Source: Kingella potus (lineage in GTDB: Bacteria; Pseudomonadota; Gammaproteobacteria; Burkholderiales; Neisseriaceae). From it: 64,000 nt of DNA. The stretch is from the NCBI RefSeq assembly GCF_900451175.1, contig NZ_UGJJ01000001.1, positions 1,302,001-1,366,000 on the forward strand. Direction: 5' to 3'. The translations under genes were made by a program, and so were the position numbers. Position 1 is the first letter of the stretch; the number at the start of each line of letters is the position of its first letter. Shown in pieces: positions 27,652 to 37,007 of the stretch. Below the pieces are notes generated by a model. That model ran no database searches. It was not told the origin of the DNA and was given only the letters and a program-made list of their open reading frames with translations.

Positions 27652-27895
27652 ACGGATTCTTTCGGAAACGGTTGGATGCCTGCGGGTGTTCCAAACGGCA
27701 TAAAAACAGGATTTATTGCGTTTTTGCAACATAAAATCCCCGTTTTGAGGCTGTGTCGGGAGCAGGATTGCGCCATATCGGGCCAATCGAAGTTTGTTTT
27801 ACCCAAGTTTACGGCTATTATACTGTGTTTATCAGGCCGCTCCCGTATATTTCCGAATGCTCCAACCGCTGACGACAAAGCCGAGAAAGAACAAA

Positions 27896-28318
27896 GTGCT
27901 TAATCCCAAACAATGCCGCTTCCTGCGGGCCGCCGCCGTTTCCGGCCTGCTGTGCTGCCAGCCATTCCTTCCCGCCGCCGCCCTGACCATTCAGGATTTC
28001 CAGCCCAACTGCGACATCCGCCAGCTGCGCCTGACACACGAACAATACGAAGAGCTGCGCACCCTGCGCGCCGAATACAAACAGGCCGTCGAACGCCACA
28101 ACGTGCAAAGCCGCCACAACGAACGCACCCGCCGCGACCACCTGCTGCGCATCCTGTCCAATTCCCAGTTTGACGAGCGGCTGGCACACCGCTATATCGG
28201 CGAACGTTACGAAACCGGTTTGCAGTTTGCCGAAGACGAGCTGGGCATCCAATACAAATTCTACCAACTGCTCAATCCCGACCAGCAGCGCGAGTGGATA
28301 CAGAAATGCCTGAACTGA
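27896..28318 (+). CDS. Spy/CpxP-like periplasmic protein
   Basis: A small exported helical protein with two LTxxQ-like motifs (LTHEQ and LNPDQ), which mark the CpxP/Spy family of periplasmic chaperones and stress sensors. The GTG start at 27896 gives a compact signal peptide (MLNPKQCRFLRAAAVSGLL, ending near PAAA); a longer in-frame ATG at 27857 is possible. It would give 140 residues, the usual size for the family. A short promoter-like stretch with TATACT lies near 27823-27828. It diverges from rpe. Confidence 0.7.
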   Translation: MLNPKQCRFLRAAAVSGLLCCQPFLPAAALTIQDFQPNCDIRQLRLTHEQYEELRTLRAEYKQAVERHNVQSRHNERTRRDHLLRILSNSQFDERLAHRYIGERYETGLQFAEDELGIQYKFYQLLNPDQQREWIQKCLN

Positions 28319-28521
28319 ACGGCGGGCGGTAATTGATATATTGGAACGGAAGCCTGTGCCGCCGTTCCTTTTTTATGCCCGCTTTTTTCAGACGGCCTGT
28401 TGTCCCGCCTGCCGCACAATGTCAGAATACAGGGACAAAATCAAAATTTAAGGCATAACTGTGCCTTGCCGCACAGGCCGTCTGAAAACCCCTATTCGGC
28501 GTAACGCAAACAAGACACCGC

Positions 28522-28773
28522 ATGGAACAGCCAGATTTCTTCGACATTCCCAGCCCCTGCATCGGCGTATGCCGCACCGACAGCAAAGGCTACTGCGTCG
28601 GCTGCCTGCGCAGCCGCGAAGAGCGGCTCTACTGGCTGAAAATGACCGACGGACAAAAACACCAAGTCATGCGCCTGATTGCCGCCCGCCGCAGAAAAAA
28701 CGGGCAACCCCGTCCGATACACAGCCAAAGTTTCCCGGAAAACACCGGGCAGCAAGGCTTTGATTTCGGATAG
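28522..28773 (+). CDS. DUF1289-family small Cys-rich protein
   Basis: An 83-residue protein with the family pattern SPCIGVCRTDSKGYCVGCLR: four cysteines that probably bind a metal. Conserved in proteobacteria; no function is established. A weak ribosome site precedes the ATG. It lies upstream of a lipoprotein gene on the same strand. Confidence 0.85.
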   Translation: MEQPDFFDIPSPCIGVCRTDSKGYCVGCLRSREERLYWLKMTDGQKHQVMRLIAARRRKNGQPRPIHSQSFPENTGQQGFDFG

Positions 28774-28806
28774 AGGCCGTCTGAAAACCAAATCTGGAGC
28801 AACAAC

Positions 28807-29145
28807 ATGAATCCCGTCCGCATTGCCGCCCTGCTGCTACCGCTGGCTTGCGCCGCCTGCGAATACAGCGACACACCCTACGGCCGTTACGCCCGCATCG
28901 ACCTGCCCGTAGAAAGCCGCACCGTCATCAACAAAACCGTTACCGTCAACGCGCCGCCCGGCACCACCGTCATCTACGGCGATGCCACCCCCGCTTCCGC
29001 CTATGCAGGCTACGACTGCTACTACGACCGCTACAACCGCCGCCGCTGCATACCGCACAACCCGCCGCCGCGCGGCGTATACCGCATCGAAGGCGGCAGC
29101 GGAGACATCCGCCAAAGCTACGAAGGGCGCGGCTATTCCTTCTGA
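28807..29145 (+). CDS. Small putative lipoprotein
   Basis: A 112-residue exported protein with signal peptide and lipobox ACAAC (Cys at residue 18). The mature part is short, with a Tyr/Arg-rich segment (CYYDRYNRRRC) that may form a disulfide. A GGAG ribosome site precedes the ATG by about 7 nt. A DUS lies between this gene and the DUF1289 gene. No family is recognised. Confidence 0.75.
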   Translation: MNPVRIAALLLPLACAACEYSDTPYGRYARIDLPVESRTVINKTVTVNAPPGTTVIYGDATPASAYAGYDCYYDRYNRRRCIPHNPPPRGVYRIEGGSGDIRQSYEGRGYSF

Positions 29146-29328
29146 AACACCGTTCGCGAAACACAGAGCCGCCCGGGCAGCGCGGCCAGGACGCAGCCCG
29201 GGCGGATTTCCAAAATGCCGGATATTTAATCTTTTTTCCGTCATTGCCTTACCGGATGCATCCGGCAAAACCGCCGCCACGGGATTGACAGCGCAGACGC
29301 GCCTGCGTATAGTCCGCGCTTTCTGCAC

Positions 29329-29421
29329 GGAGTAATGGCTGAGAGGCTGAAGGCACTTCCCTGCTAAGGAAGCATGTGGGGTCAACCTGCATCGAGGGTT
29401 CGAATCCCTCTTACTCCGCCA
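29329..29421 (+). tRNA. tRNA-Ser (GCU anticodon)
   Basis: A 93-nt class II tRNA. The acceptor stem GGAGTAA pairs with TTACTCC, the anticodon loop is CTGCTAA with GCT, a long variable arm is present, and the T-arm GGTTCGAATCC is normal. The 3' CCA is encoded. Confidence 0.95.
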
Positions 29422-29431
29422 AGCATTACAC

Positions 29432-29462
29432 AATCCCCCGACGATTCGGGGGATTTGTTTTT
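29432..29462 (+). terminator. Terminator after tRNA-Ser
   Basis: AATCCCCCGA and TCGGGGGATT form a stem with a 4-nt loop, followed by a T-rich run. Confidence 0.85.
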
Positions 29463-29588
29463 TGGCAAAACCAGCCGTGAAAACGGCGCGGAATCTGCGC
29501 CGGACCCGTTCGCACGGCACCATCTTTGCCACACCACGGCAACGACGGGAAACAAAGCAATAGGCCGTCTGAAAATCTGAAATTGCGG

Positions 29589-30018
29589 TTTTCAGACGGC
29601 CTTTTTTCCGTTTTGCAAACTGCCCGCCGTATAAGCCGTCGCTTAATATTCAAAACCGCGTGCGTGTCTTGCCCACACACCCTATCCGGATTGCCGATGT
29701 AGGGTGTGTCGCACCGCGACGCACGCGTTCCCTGCCGCAGCTCAAATCACCGCAGCGCAGAGGCCGTCTGAAAACCGCAAACGGAATTTTGCACACGAGG
29801 AATCAGGATTTTCAGACGGCCTTTTCTCCGTTTTGCAAATTGTCCGCCGTACAAGCCGTCGCTTAATATTCAAAACCGCGTGCGTGGCTTGCACGCACAC
29901 CTTATCCGGATTGCCGATGCAGGGTGTGTCGCACCGCGACGCACGCGTTCCCTGCCGCAGCTCAAATCACCGCAGCGCAAAGGCCGTCTGAAAGCACAAA
30001 TGTTGTTTTCAGACGGCC
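29589..30018. repeat. Tandem duplication of a ~200-220 bp intergenic unit
   Basis: Copy 1 begins at 29589 and copy 2 at 29809, each starting with TTTTCAGACGGCC and running through a shared body that contains a reverse and a forward GTAGGGTGTGT element and a DUS. A third start occurs at about 30006. The copies differ at scattered positions, so the duplication is not brand new. Confidence 0.8.
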
Positions 30019-30108
30019 TTTTGCCTTTTCTGCACACCCGTTTGCAGTATGGGCGGATATTTTGTTATGCCTTGTAAAAAATAAATTGTCTTCTGTAATC
30101 TTTTCGTA

Positions 30109-30133
30109 GATAATCCGCATTATTATAAATAAT
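30109..30133 (+). promoter_or_regulatory. Candidate Fur site upstream of hmbR
   Basis: Overlapping hexamers GATAAT (30109-30114), CATTAT (30118-30123) and AATAAT (30128-30133) resemble the Fur-box array. The site is about 300 nt upstream of the start codon, farther than usual. No gene is supported between it and hmbR. Confidence 0.35.
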
Positions 30134-30428
30134 AACGAACACAATTACATAAAAGAAAATCCTGCCGCGCATTCGGGCCGTTTGGTCTGCAAAGCGGCGT
30201 TCGGGGATGGAGCCGCATTTGCGGGAAAACGGCCGGAGCGGCTGCTCCGCTGTGCTTCCGAAGCGGCACGCGGTTTGCCGGTGTGCCTTTGTCTTCCTCC
30301 CTGAAATGAGCGGCATTGCCGGACGGATTTTTACCTGTGTGCCACCCGGGCGCATACCGTTCCGCAATGGGCGGATGCGCCGGTGCAGACCGTTATTCGT
30401 CAATCATTCGTTTTGATAAGGAAACCCC

Positions 30429-32822
30429 ATGAAACACCACAACACACTCACGCCGCTCGCGCTCGCAGTCGGCCTGCTTTTCAGCGGCACGCTTTACGCC
30501 GCCGATGCCCCCGATGCCGCTGCCGACAGCGCGGCCAATCCGGCCGAACAAAGCGGCACGCTCGAACAGGTTAAAGTGAAAGGCCGCCGCCACGCGCCTG
30601 CGGCGACGGAGCGGGTAAACGCCGAGACCATTCAGGAACAGATGGTGCGCGACAACCGCGATTTGGTGCGCTATTCGCCCGATGTGGGCGTGGCCGACCA
30701 AGGCCGCCATCAGAAAGGCTTTGCCATTCGCGGCGTGGAAGACAACCGTGTCGGCGTGAGCATCGACGGCGTGGGTCTGCCCGATTCCGAGGAAAATTCG
30801 CTCTACAAACGCTATGGCAACCTGAACACTTCGCGCCAAAGCATCGATCCCGAGCTTGCACGCACCGTTGAAATCGTCAAAGGTGCGGATTCGTTCAACC
30901 AGGGCAGCGGAAATTTAGGGGGGGGGGTTAATTACCGCACCCTTGCCGCCGCCGACATCGTCCAGCCCGACAACAAACTGGGTTTCCTGCTGCGCAGCGG
31001 CTTTGCCAGCAAAAACCGCGAATGGGTCAATACATTGGGCACGGGTTACCAGGGTGAGAAAGCCGAGGCGGTGCTGATGTATTCGCAAAGGCGCGGGCAC
31101 GAGATGAAAAGCAATGGCGGATTTACCCTGCCGGATGACAGCCGCAAAACCCGCGAATACGGCAACAGCCGCCAGATTCCCGACGCATCCGAGCATAAAA
31201 ACCACAGCTTTCTTGCCAAATGGTCGTGGCGTTTCAGCGACAGTCACCATGCAGGCCTGTCGGTAAGCGGCCAGCAGGGCAGCAATTACATTATTGAAGA
31301 TTCCGGCGTTTGGAGTCAGAGCGCATACCGCGAATCCGACGACCGTTTCAAACGCCGCACTTGGAACACTTTCTACGAATTTACCCCCGATTCCGACTGG
31401 CTGGCTTTGGTAAAAGCGGATTTCGATTATCAGAAGGCAGTTACTTCCGCCTACAACTACGAAGGCTACCGCGCGAGATACGATTGGCGTGGCCAATATA
31501 TCGAACGCGAGCCCAGCGACGACAACATCCGCATTTTCACCACCCGCTTGAAACGCCTGTCGCTGCGTGCCGACAGCCAGCCTTTGGATTTGTGGAAAAC
31601 ACAGCACACGTTTTCGCTGAAAGCGGCCGCCTCCCGCCGCGATTTCGACATTCTGCACAGAGACAGATTCTTCGTCAGCGGCGCATGGACTCCCTACCAA
31701 GAGTCCAGCATGATGTATCCGGTCAAAACCTCGCAATACAATTTTTCGCTGCACGACCGCGTTACGTTCAATAAAACCTTTTCCGGCTATGCCGGCCTCC
31801 GCTACGACCACACCAAAGTGCAGCCGCAGGACTTGAACGGCCTAAGCTGCCGCAACTGTCTGACCCCCAAGCCGGCCGACAGCACATTCAAAGGCTGGAG
31901 CTGGGTACTCGGAGCAGATGCGAAACTGAACGACGCATGGAAACTCGGATACAGCATCGGCACGGGCTTCCGCATCCCCAATGCTTCGGAAATGTACTTC
32001 GACTACCGGGGCAACGCGGCAGGAGAATGGCTGTCCAATCCCAATCTGAAAGCCGAGCGCAGCCTGACGCAAAACCTCAACCTGCAAGGCAGCGGCGCAG
32101 CGGGCAATCTGGCGGCCAACCTGCACTACACCCGTTACAAAGATTTCCTCTATGAGCAGGAAGTGCTGGTGCGTGAGGCTAACCCGTCCTATCCCTGGTA
32201 CAGCCCCAACCCCTACCGCTACAAACCTTTCCAACAAATGCAGAATATGGACAAGGCCAAAATCTACGGCATCGAACTGACAGGCCGTCTGAATTTGAAC
32301 AGCTTTACGCCGCTGCCCGAGGGCTTGAAACTGTTTGGCACACTCGGATACAGCAGGGGCAGCTTGGCGGGAGACGCGGATTTGCTCTCCATCCAGCCCT
32401 TTAAAACCGTGGTCGGAATCGATTACGAACAGCCCGCAGGCAAATGGGGCGTGTTCTCCCGCCTGACCCATCAGGGAGCGAAACACGCGGGCGATGCGAA
32501 ATACAAAAACTGTAACGGCGCAAGGCGTGATGAAGGCGTGTGCACCTACGACACATGGCCGCATCTGAACAAATCGGCTTGGATATTCGATATATTCGGC
32601 TATTACAAACCGATCAAAACCCTCACTTTCCGTGCGGGCGTGTACAACCTGTTTGACCGCAAATACCACACATGGGACAGCCTGCGCGGCCTGAACATCA
32701 CCGGCGGCCTAGTCAATTCCGTAGGCGTAGGCCCCAACCGCACCTACGGCGGCTATCCCGGCCTCGAACGCTTCTACGCCCCCGGCCGCAACTATGCCGT
32801 GTCGCTGGAATGGAAGTTCTGA
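30429..32822 (+). CDS. hmbR: Haemoglobin receptor HmbR (TonB-dependent, phase-variable)
   Basis: Outer-membrane receptor that binds haemoglobin and imports haem using TonB energy. The 797-residue precursor has a signal peptide (cleaved after YAA), a TonB box-like EQVKVKG, a plug domain with IRGVEDNRVGVSIDGV, and a beta-barrel ending in aromatic SLEWKF. Several stretches (ADSFNQGSGNLGGGVNYRT, YSQRRGHE, AGVYNLFDRKYHTWDSLRGL) correspond closely to meningococcal HmbR as I recall it. A poly-G tract of ten at 30918-30927 encodes Gly164-166 and is currently in frame, so the gene is ON. The haem oxygenase gene follows, as its functional partner. Confidence 0.92.
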   Translation: MKHHNTLTPLALAVGLLFSGTLYAADAPDAAADSAANPAEQSGTLEQVKVKGRRHAPAATERVNAETIQEQMVRDNRDLVRYSPDVGVADQGRHQKGFAIRGVEDNRVGVSIDGVGLPDSEENSLYKRYGNLNTSRQSIDPELARTVEIVKGADSFNQGSGNLGGGVNYRTLAAADIVQPDNKLGFLLRSGFASKNREWVNTLGTGYQGEKAEAVLMYSQRRGHEMKSNGGFTLPDDSRKTREYGNSRQIPDASEHKNHSFLAKWSWRFSDSHHAGLSVSGQQGSNYIIEDSGVWSQSAYRESDDRFKRRTWNTFYEFTPDSDWLALVKADFDYQKAVTSAYNYEGYRARYDWRGQYIEREPSDDNIRIFTTRLKRLSLRADSQPLDLWKTQHTFSLKAAASRRDFDILHRDRFFVSGAWTPYQESSMMYPVKTSQYNFSLHDRVTFNKTFSGYAGLRYDHTKVQPQDLNGLSCRNCLTPKPADSTFKGWSWVLGADAKLNDAWKLGYSIGTGFRIPNASEMYFDYRGNAAGEWLSNPNLKAERSLTQNLNLQGSGAAGNLAANLHYTRYKDFLYEQEVLVREANPSYPWYSPNPYRYKPFQQMQNMDKAKIYGIELTGRLNLNSFTPLPEGLKLFGTLGYSRGSLAGDADLLSIQPFKTVVGIDYEQPAGKWGVFSRLTHQGAKHAGDAKYKNCNGARRDEGVCTYDTWPHLNKSAWIFDIFGYYKPIKTLTFRAGVYNLFDRKYHTWDSLRGLNITGGLVNSVGVGPNRTYGGYPGLERFYAPGRNYAVSLEWKF
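30918..30927 (+). repeat. Poly-G10 phase-variation tract in hmbR
   Basis: Ten consecutive G in the coding frame of the plug domain. Slippage by one or two G would truncate the receptor. It is the same position as the known poly-G switch of meningococcal hmbR. Confidence 0.9.
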
Positions 32823-32870
32823 CAAACAGAAAGAAAGCCGCTTGTGCGGCTTTTCAGACGGCCTCTTCTA

Positions 32871-33253
32871 TATCGGAGGCCGTCTGAAAACAAGAAAAAG
32901 CTGCGCAGCAGCTTTTTTTGCGTTTGGGCGGCACAGCCTGCGGCGGGTTTGCTGCTTGCCGGTTTTTTGGGACGCGTGCGTCGCCTTTGGGCGACACACC
33001 CTACACAAGGTAATCTGCGTAGGGTGTGTGGCGCAGCCACGCACGCGGCTGTTGTTTTTTCAGGCGGCCTTTTCTGTATCGGAGGCCGTCTGAAAATAAG
33101 AAAAAGCTGCGCGGCAGCTTTTTTGCGTTTGGGCGGCACATCCTGCGGCGGGTTTGCTGCTTGCCGCTTTTTTAGAACGCGTGCGTCGCCTTTGGGTGGC
33201 ACACTCTACACAAGGCCAATCTGCGTAGGGTGTGTGGCGCAGCCACGCACGCG
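32871..33253. repeat. Two direct copies of a ~206-bp repeat upstream of hemO
   Basis: Copies start at 32871 and 33077. Each holds a DUS, a short terminator-like hairpin (AAAAAGCTGC facing GCAGCTTTTT), then a reverse and a forward GTAGGGTGTGT element. A third copy lies downstream of hemO. The 705-bp gap from hmbR to hemO holds no gene besides these; its right end (33254-33527) is AT-rich and should carry the hemO promoter. Confidence 0.85.
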
Positions 33254-33527
33254 TTTTATGCTGTCCGACGGTATTTTCAGACGGCCTGACTTCTGTGGCG
33301 CGGCTCTTGCTTCATGTTTTCGTGATACTAAAAAATCGTGAAGTTTCAATATCTTGAAATTATAAAATATTTGCCTTTCCGGATTTTGTCGGGCATAATC
33401 CGTCCGTGTTCGGATAAACGTTTGCATTACTGCCGTTTTTGCAGCAATACGTTTTTTTCTGATTTTTCAGACGGCCTTTTCCGTCTGCGCCAACCTGTTT
33501 CACAACCCGTCAAATAAAGGAAATATT

Positions 33528-34157
33528 ATGAGCAGCGACACCCGTAGCGAACTGACTTTCGCCAAAAAACTGAAAGAGCAGACCACCACCATCCACGACA
33601 GCGTGGACAATTTGGTGATGTCGGTCGAGCCGTTTGCAAACAATGCCAATTACATCAAGTTTTTGAAACTGCAATCGGTGTTCCACAAAGCGGTGGACCA
33701 TATCTATAAAGATGCGGAGCTGAACAAGGCGATTCCCGAGCTGGAATACATGGCGCGTTATGATGCGGTGGTGAAGGATTTGGCGGATTTGGGCGAGCAG
33801 CCTTATGCCTACGACAAAGAGCTGCCGCACGAAAGCGGCAATAAGGCCATCGGCTGGCTTTATTGCGCCGAAGGCTCGAATCTGGGCGCGGCATTTTTGT
33901 TCAAACACGCGCAGAAACTCGATTTCGACGGCGAAAAAGGCGCGCGCCATCTGGCTCCGCATCCCGCAGGGCGCGGCAAACACTGGCGGGCTTTTGTGGA
34001 GCTTTTAAACGCGCTGCCGCTGGACGAAGCGGCGCAGGCCGAGGCGATCGAGGGTGCGAAAGAGGCGTTTGCCTTCTATAAGGTGGTGCTGCGCGAGACT
34101 TTCGGCCTGCCCGCCGGTGCGGAAGCCCCCGCAGGTATGCAGGCACACCGCCATTAA
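33528..34157 (+). CDS. hemO: Haem oxygenase HemO
   Basis: Cytoplasmic enzyme that opens the haem ring, releasing iron, CO and biliverdin. It lets the cell use haem brought in by HmbR. His23 (TTTIHDSVDNLV) matches the proximal haem ligand of Neisseria HemO, and CAEGSNLGAAFLF is the glycine-containing distal helix. 209 residues, the normal size. The ATG follows AAAGGAAA. In meningococci hemO lies just upstream of hmbR; here it is downstream and bracketed by direct repeats. Confidence 0.95.
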   Translation: MSSDTRSELTFAKKLKEQTTTIHDSVDNLVMSVEPFANNANYIKFLKLQSVFHKAVDHIYKDAELNKAIPELEYMARYDAVVKDLADLGEQPYAYDKELPHESGNKAIGWLYCAEGSNLGAAFLFKHAQKLDFDGEKGARHLAPHPAGRGKHWRAFVELLNALPLDEAAQAEAIEGAKEAFAFYKVVLRETFGLPAGAEAPAGMQAHRH

Positions 34158-34178
34158 GCCTGCTTCCTTGAAAGCATT

Positions 34179-34212
34179 GAGGCCGTCTGAAAAGTTTTCA
34201 GACGGCCTTTTG
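34179..34212 (+). terminator. DUS-pair terminator of hemO
   Basis: GAGGCCGTCTGAAAA and TTTTCAGACGGCCTTTT form a tight stem with T-rich tail, starting 22 nt after the stop codon. Confidence 0.8.
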
Positions 34213-34387
34213 CTGTTTGGCACGTGGCTTGCGGCGGGCGGCTTTGGCAAACCTGCAAACGGTTTGTTTCGGTTTGTCGTGAGACAAAATAAAAGCGGGC
34301 ACTTGTGCCGAGAAGGGCGCAGCGGATGATGGGGCAGGGTGCGTCGCCCTAGCGGCTTACGCGGTTTCAGAATACCTGTAAACCAAA

Positions 34388-34668
34388 GAACGCGTGCGTT
34401 GCCTTTGGCGACACACCCTACACAAGGGTCAATCTGCGTAGGGTGTGTGGCGCAGCCACGCACGCGGCTGTTGTTTTTCAGACGGCCTCTTTGCATCGGA
34501 GGCCGTCTGAAAACAAAAAAAGCTGCGCGGCAGCTTTTTTGCGTTTGGGCGGCATATTTTGCGGCGGGTTTGCTGCTCGCCGGTTTTTTGGGACGCGTGC
34601 GTCGCTTGGGCGACACACCTTACATAAGGCCAATCTGCGTAGGGTGTGTGGTGCAGCCACGCACGCGG
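34388..34668. repeat. Third copy (plus partial copy) of the hemO-flanking repeat
   Basis: A partial copy at about 34388-34470 is followed by a full copy from 34495 to 34668, in the same orientation as those at 32871-33253. A further degenerate reverse GTAGGGTGTGT element runs to about 34735, up to the next gene. No gene is supported between hemO and 34733. Confidence 0.8.
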
Positions 34669-34732
34669 TTTTTGCGGCAGTTCAAATCCGTTGCTGCTTG
34701 TCGGACGCGTGCGTCGCTTTTGGCGACACACG

Positions 34733-36085
34733 CTACCTGCCGCCCGCCGTTTCTTCCAGCCACAGGCGCACGGTTTTGCCGTTTTTAAAATCGGCGTTGC
34801 CTTCAAAGGTGCGGTGTTCGCAGATGACGCGGTAGTCGCGTTCTTTGACCGGGCCGTTGTTTTGGTGGCGGGTGGGTTCGGCGCGGCAGCGGCCTGCGTC
34901 GGCGAATTTGGCGTGCAAATCTTTCAGACGGCCTTTGGGGACGGCGGGGTGGGGTTTGCCTTGTCTGATGCGCTGCAACACGCGCTCGAAGTCGCGGGTA
35001 AGGGCGGGGTAGCGGTCGGCGATGGCGGCGTTGGTTTTTTTGTAGCGGGGGTTGGCGCGTTCGGCGATGCCTTCGATCAGGGCTTCGGTGTCTGTGCCGG
35101 CGAGGTTGGTGAGGATGACGATGTCGGTGCCGTCGCCTTCGTAGCGGCGCAACTCGGTGCTGAAGCCCTGCCATGCGCCGGGGTGGCCGCTCATGGGGCT
35201 GCCGTCGGGGGCGGGTACGAGCGACCAGCCGAAGCCGTAGGGGTAGGTGTCGCCGTTGCTGAGGCGGGCGGGGGTGAAGATTTCGCGCCATGACTCGGGG
35301 CGCAGGATTTTGCGCCGGCGCACGGCTTCGAGCCAGCGGCGGTAGTCGTTGAGGGTGAGGTAGAGCGAGCCGTCGGCGGTTTGGTTGTGGTAGGGGGCGA
35401 CCCATTCTTGGTTTTTCAGGCTGCCGTCGTTGTCGTCCAGCTCGTAGCCTGCGGCGCGGTTTGGCACGATGTCGCGCTCGCTGATGACGCGGGCGGAGGT
35501 CATGCCCAGCGGTGCGAATACGCGTTCGCGCAGGATTTCGCCGTAGTGTTTGCCGGATACGCGGGTGATGATTGCGCCCAATAGGGCGTAGCCGTTGTTG
35601 CTGTATGCCCAGCGGCTGCCGGCTTTGAATTGCAGCGGTGCGGCGTAGATGCGGCGCAGCATTTGTTTTTCGCTGCTGTTTTGCTGCCAGTCGGTTTCGG
35701 TGCTGCCGATGCCGCCGGTGTGGTTGAGCAGGTGGCGCACGGTAACCGGCTGCCAGCTTTTGGGGGCTTCGGGCAGGTAGGTGCGCACGGATTGGTCGAG
35801 GCGGATTTTGCCGTCTTCCGCCAGCAGCATCACGGCGGCGGCGGTGAACATTTTGCCGATGGAGGCTGCCTGAAATACGGTGTCGGGGCTTACGGGGACT
35901 TGGTGTTCCACGTTTGCCAGCCCGTAGCCCTGCTGTTTGACGATGTTGCCGTTTTGGTAGATGCCCAGCGCGATGCCGGGGATGTGGCGGCGTTGCTGTT
36001 CGGCGCGGACGTAGTCGTCTATGGGGTCGGCTTGGGCGGCGGGCAGAAGGGCGGCGAGGATGAGGGCGGTGAGGGTTTTTTTCAT
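34733..36085 (-). CDS. Serine hydrolase of the beta-lactamase/PBP (class C-like) family
   Basis: A 450-residue exported enzyme with a signal peptide (cleaved near AQA), the SxxK motif SIGK (Ser75) and the YSN motif (YSNNG), with HPG in place of the third KTG motif. This pattern is typical of class C-like esterases, D-aminopeptidases and peptidoglycan-acting hydrolases rather than true beta-lactamases. The C-terminal extension after about residue 335 carries a DUS-encoded GRLKD and an extra domain of unknown role. It lies convergent with hemO in the accessory region. The substrate cannot be inferred. Confidence 0.85.
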   Translation of the reverse strand: MKKTLTALILAALLPAAQADPIDDYVRAEQQRRHIPGIALGIYQNGNIVKQQGYGLANVEHQVPVSPDTVFQAASIGKMFTAAAVMLLAEDGKIRLDQSVRTYLPEAPKSWQPVTVRHLLNHTGGIGSTETDWQQNSSEKQMLRRIYAAPLQFKAGSRWAYSNNGYALLGAIITRVSGKHYGEILRERVFAPLGMTSARVISERDIVPNRAAGYELDDNDGSLKNQEWVAPYHNQTADGSLYLTLNDYRRWLEAVRRRKILRPESWREIFTPARLSNGDTYPYGFGWSLVPAPDGSPMSGHPGAWQGFSTELRRYEGDGTDIVILTNLAGTDTEALIEGIAERANPRYKKTNAAIADRYPALTRDFERVLQRIRQGKPHPAVPKGRLKDLHAKFADAGRCRAEPTRHQNNGPVKERDYRVICEHRTFEGNADFKNGKTVRLWLEETAGGR

Positions 36086-36148
36086 GGGATTGGCTCCATG
36101 TCGGTGCTTTCAGGCTGCCTTGCTTTGAGGCCGTCTGAAAAGCGGGGT

Positions 36149-36880
36149 TTAGCCGTTACGCAAAATACGGTAGGCAAGATTCGGTGCGATGCGCAGCAGT
36201 TGTTTGAGCAGGCGGGTTTTGCCGATATAGCATTCGTTGCGGCCGTTTTCAATGGCGCGGATGATGGCGGCAGCGGCCTCTTCGGGCGTTATTTTGCCCG
36301 AACCGCGTCCGTCGGTCATGCGGGTGGCTACCAGCGGCGGGACGATTTCCTGTATTTTGACATGCGGTGCGGCAGTTTCGGTCTGATAGCGCAGGGCGCG
36401 GGTGAAGTTGTGCAGACCAGCTTTGGCGGCGCAGTACACCGGTGCGCTTTTTTTCGGTGCCAGTGCCAGCGCGGTGGTGATGTTGACGATTGCGCCCTGC
36501 TGCTGTTTGGCGATAAGGGGCAGCAGGGCGGCGGCAAGCGCGACGGGGGCTTCGAGGTTCAGCGCCAACTCTTGTGCGAGCGTGGTTTGCAGGGATTGTG
36601 CTTCGCCGCCGATGAAGTCGAGCGGATGCTGTATGGCGGCATTGTTAATCAGGACGGAGGTATCGGGGTGTTCGTTGCGTATCCGGCTGACGAGGTCGGC
36701 GCGTTCGGCGGGCGAGGCGAGGTCGCAACGGTAGTAAACGACACCGTGCAGCGGGTGTTCGGGGCGGCTGCGGGCGCAGGTGATGACGCTTGCGCCACGG
36801 CTTTGGAGCTGTGCGGCAAGTGCCGCGCCGATGCCGGACGTGCCGCCGGTTATCAGGATTTTCTGTTTGGCAAGATTCAT
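36149..36880 (-). CDS. Short-chain dehydrogenase/reductase
   Basis: A 243-residue Rossmann-fold oxidoreductase. The cofactor loop TGGTSGIG, the NNAA motif and YCAAK (catalytic Tyr and Lys) are intact; the serine position is in NITTAL, where Thr may replace it. It resembles the DltE-like subgroup. The start at 36880 (MNLAKQKILITGG) is preferred to a longer frame through DUS sequence. The upstream hairpin at 36898-36926 is an inverted DUS pair. Confidence 0.85.
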   Translation of the reverse strand: MNLAKQKILITGGTSGIGAALAAQLQSRGASVITCARSRPEHPLHGVVYYRCDLASPAERADLVSRIRNEHPDTSVLINNAAIQHPLDFIGGEAQSLQTTLAQELALNLEAPVALAAALLPLIAKQQQGAIVNITTALALAPKKSAPVYCAAKAGLHNFTRALRYQTETAAPHVKIQEIVPPLVATRMTDGRGSGKITPEEAAAAIIRAIENGRNECYIGKTRLLKQLLRIAPNLAYRILRNG

Positions 36881-37007
36881 GGCTTTCCTTTCTGTGCGGC
36901 CGTCTGAAAGTTTTTCAGACGGCCTGTATATGGTTTGAATGTTTTGCGGGACGGGTGGCTGGCTTGGGCTGCCCCGCCATCCCCAAGCCGCGTTTAGGTA
37001 ATACTGT

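Noticed and set aside
30207..30416. Small plus-strand frame between the Fur-like site and hmbR
   Set aside because: No ribosome site, random composition with many Arg and Cys, and no similarity to known small proteins; treated as leader sequence.
30429..32822. Assigning the haemoglobin receptor as HpuB
   Set aside because: No hpuA lipoprotein gene precedes it, the poly-G lies in the receptor itself, and the recalled HmbR sequence fits better.
34733..36085. True beta-lactamase (antibiotic resistance)
   Set aside because: The third motif is HPG rather than KTG and the layout fits class C-like esterase or peptidase families; resistance cannot be claimed.
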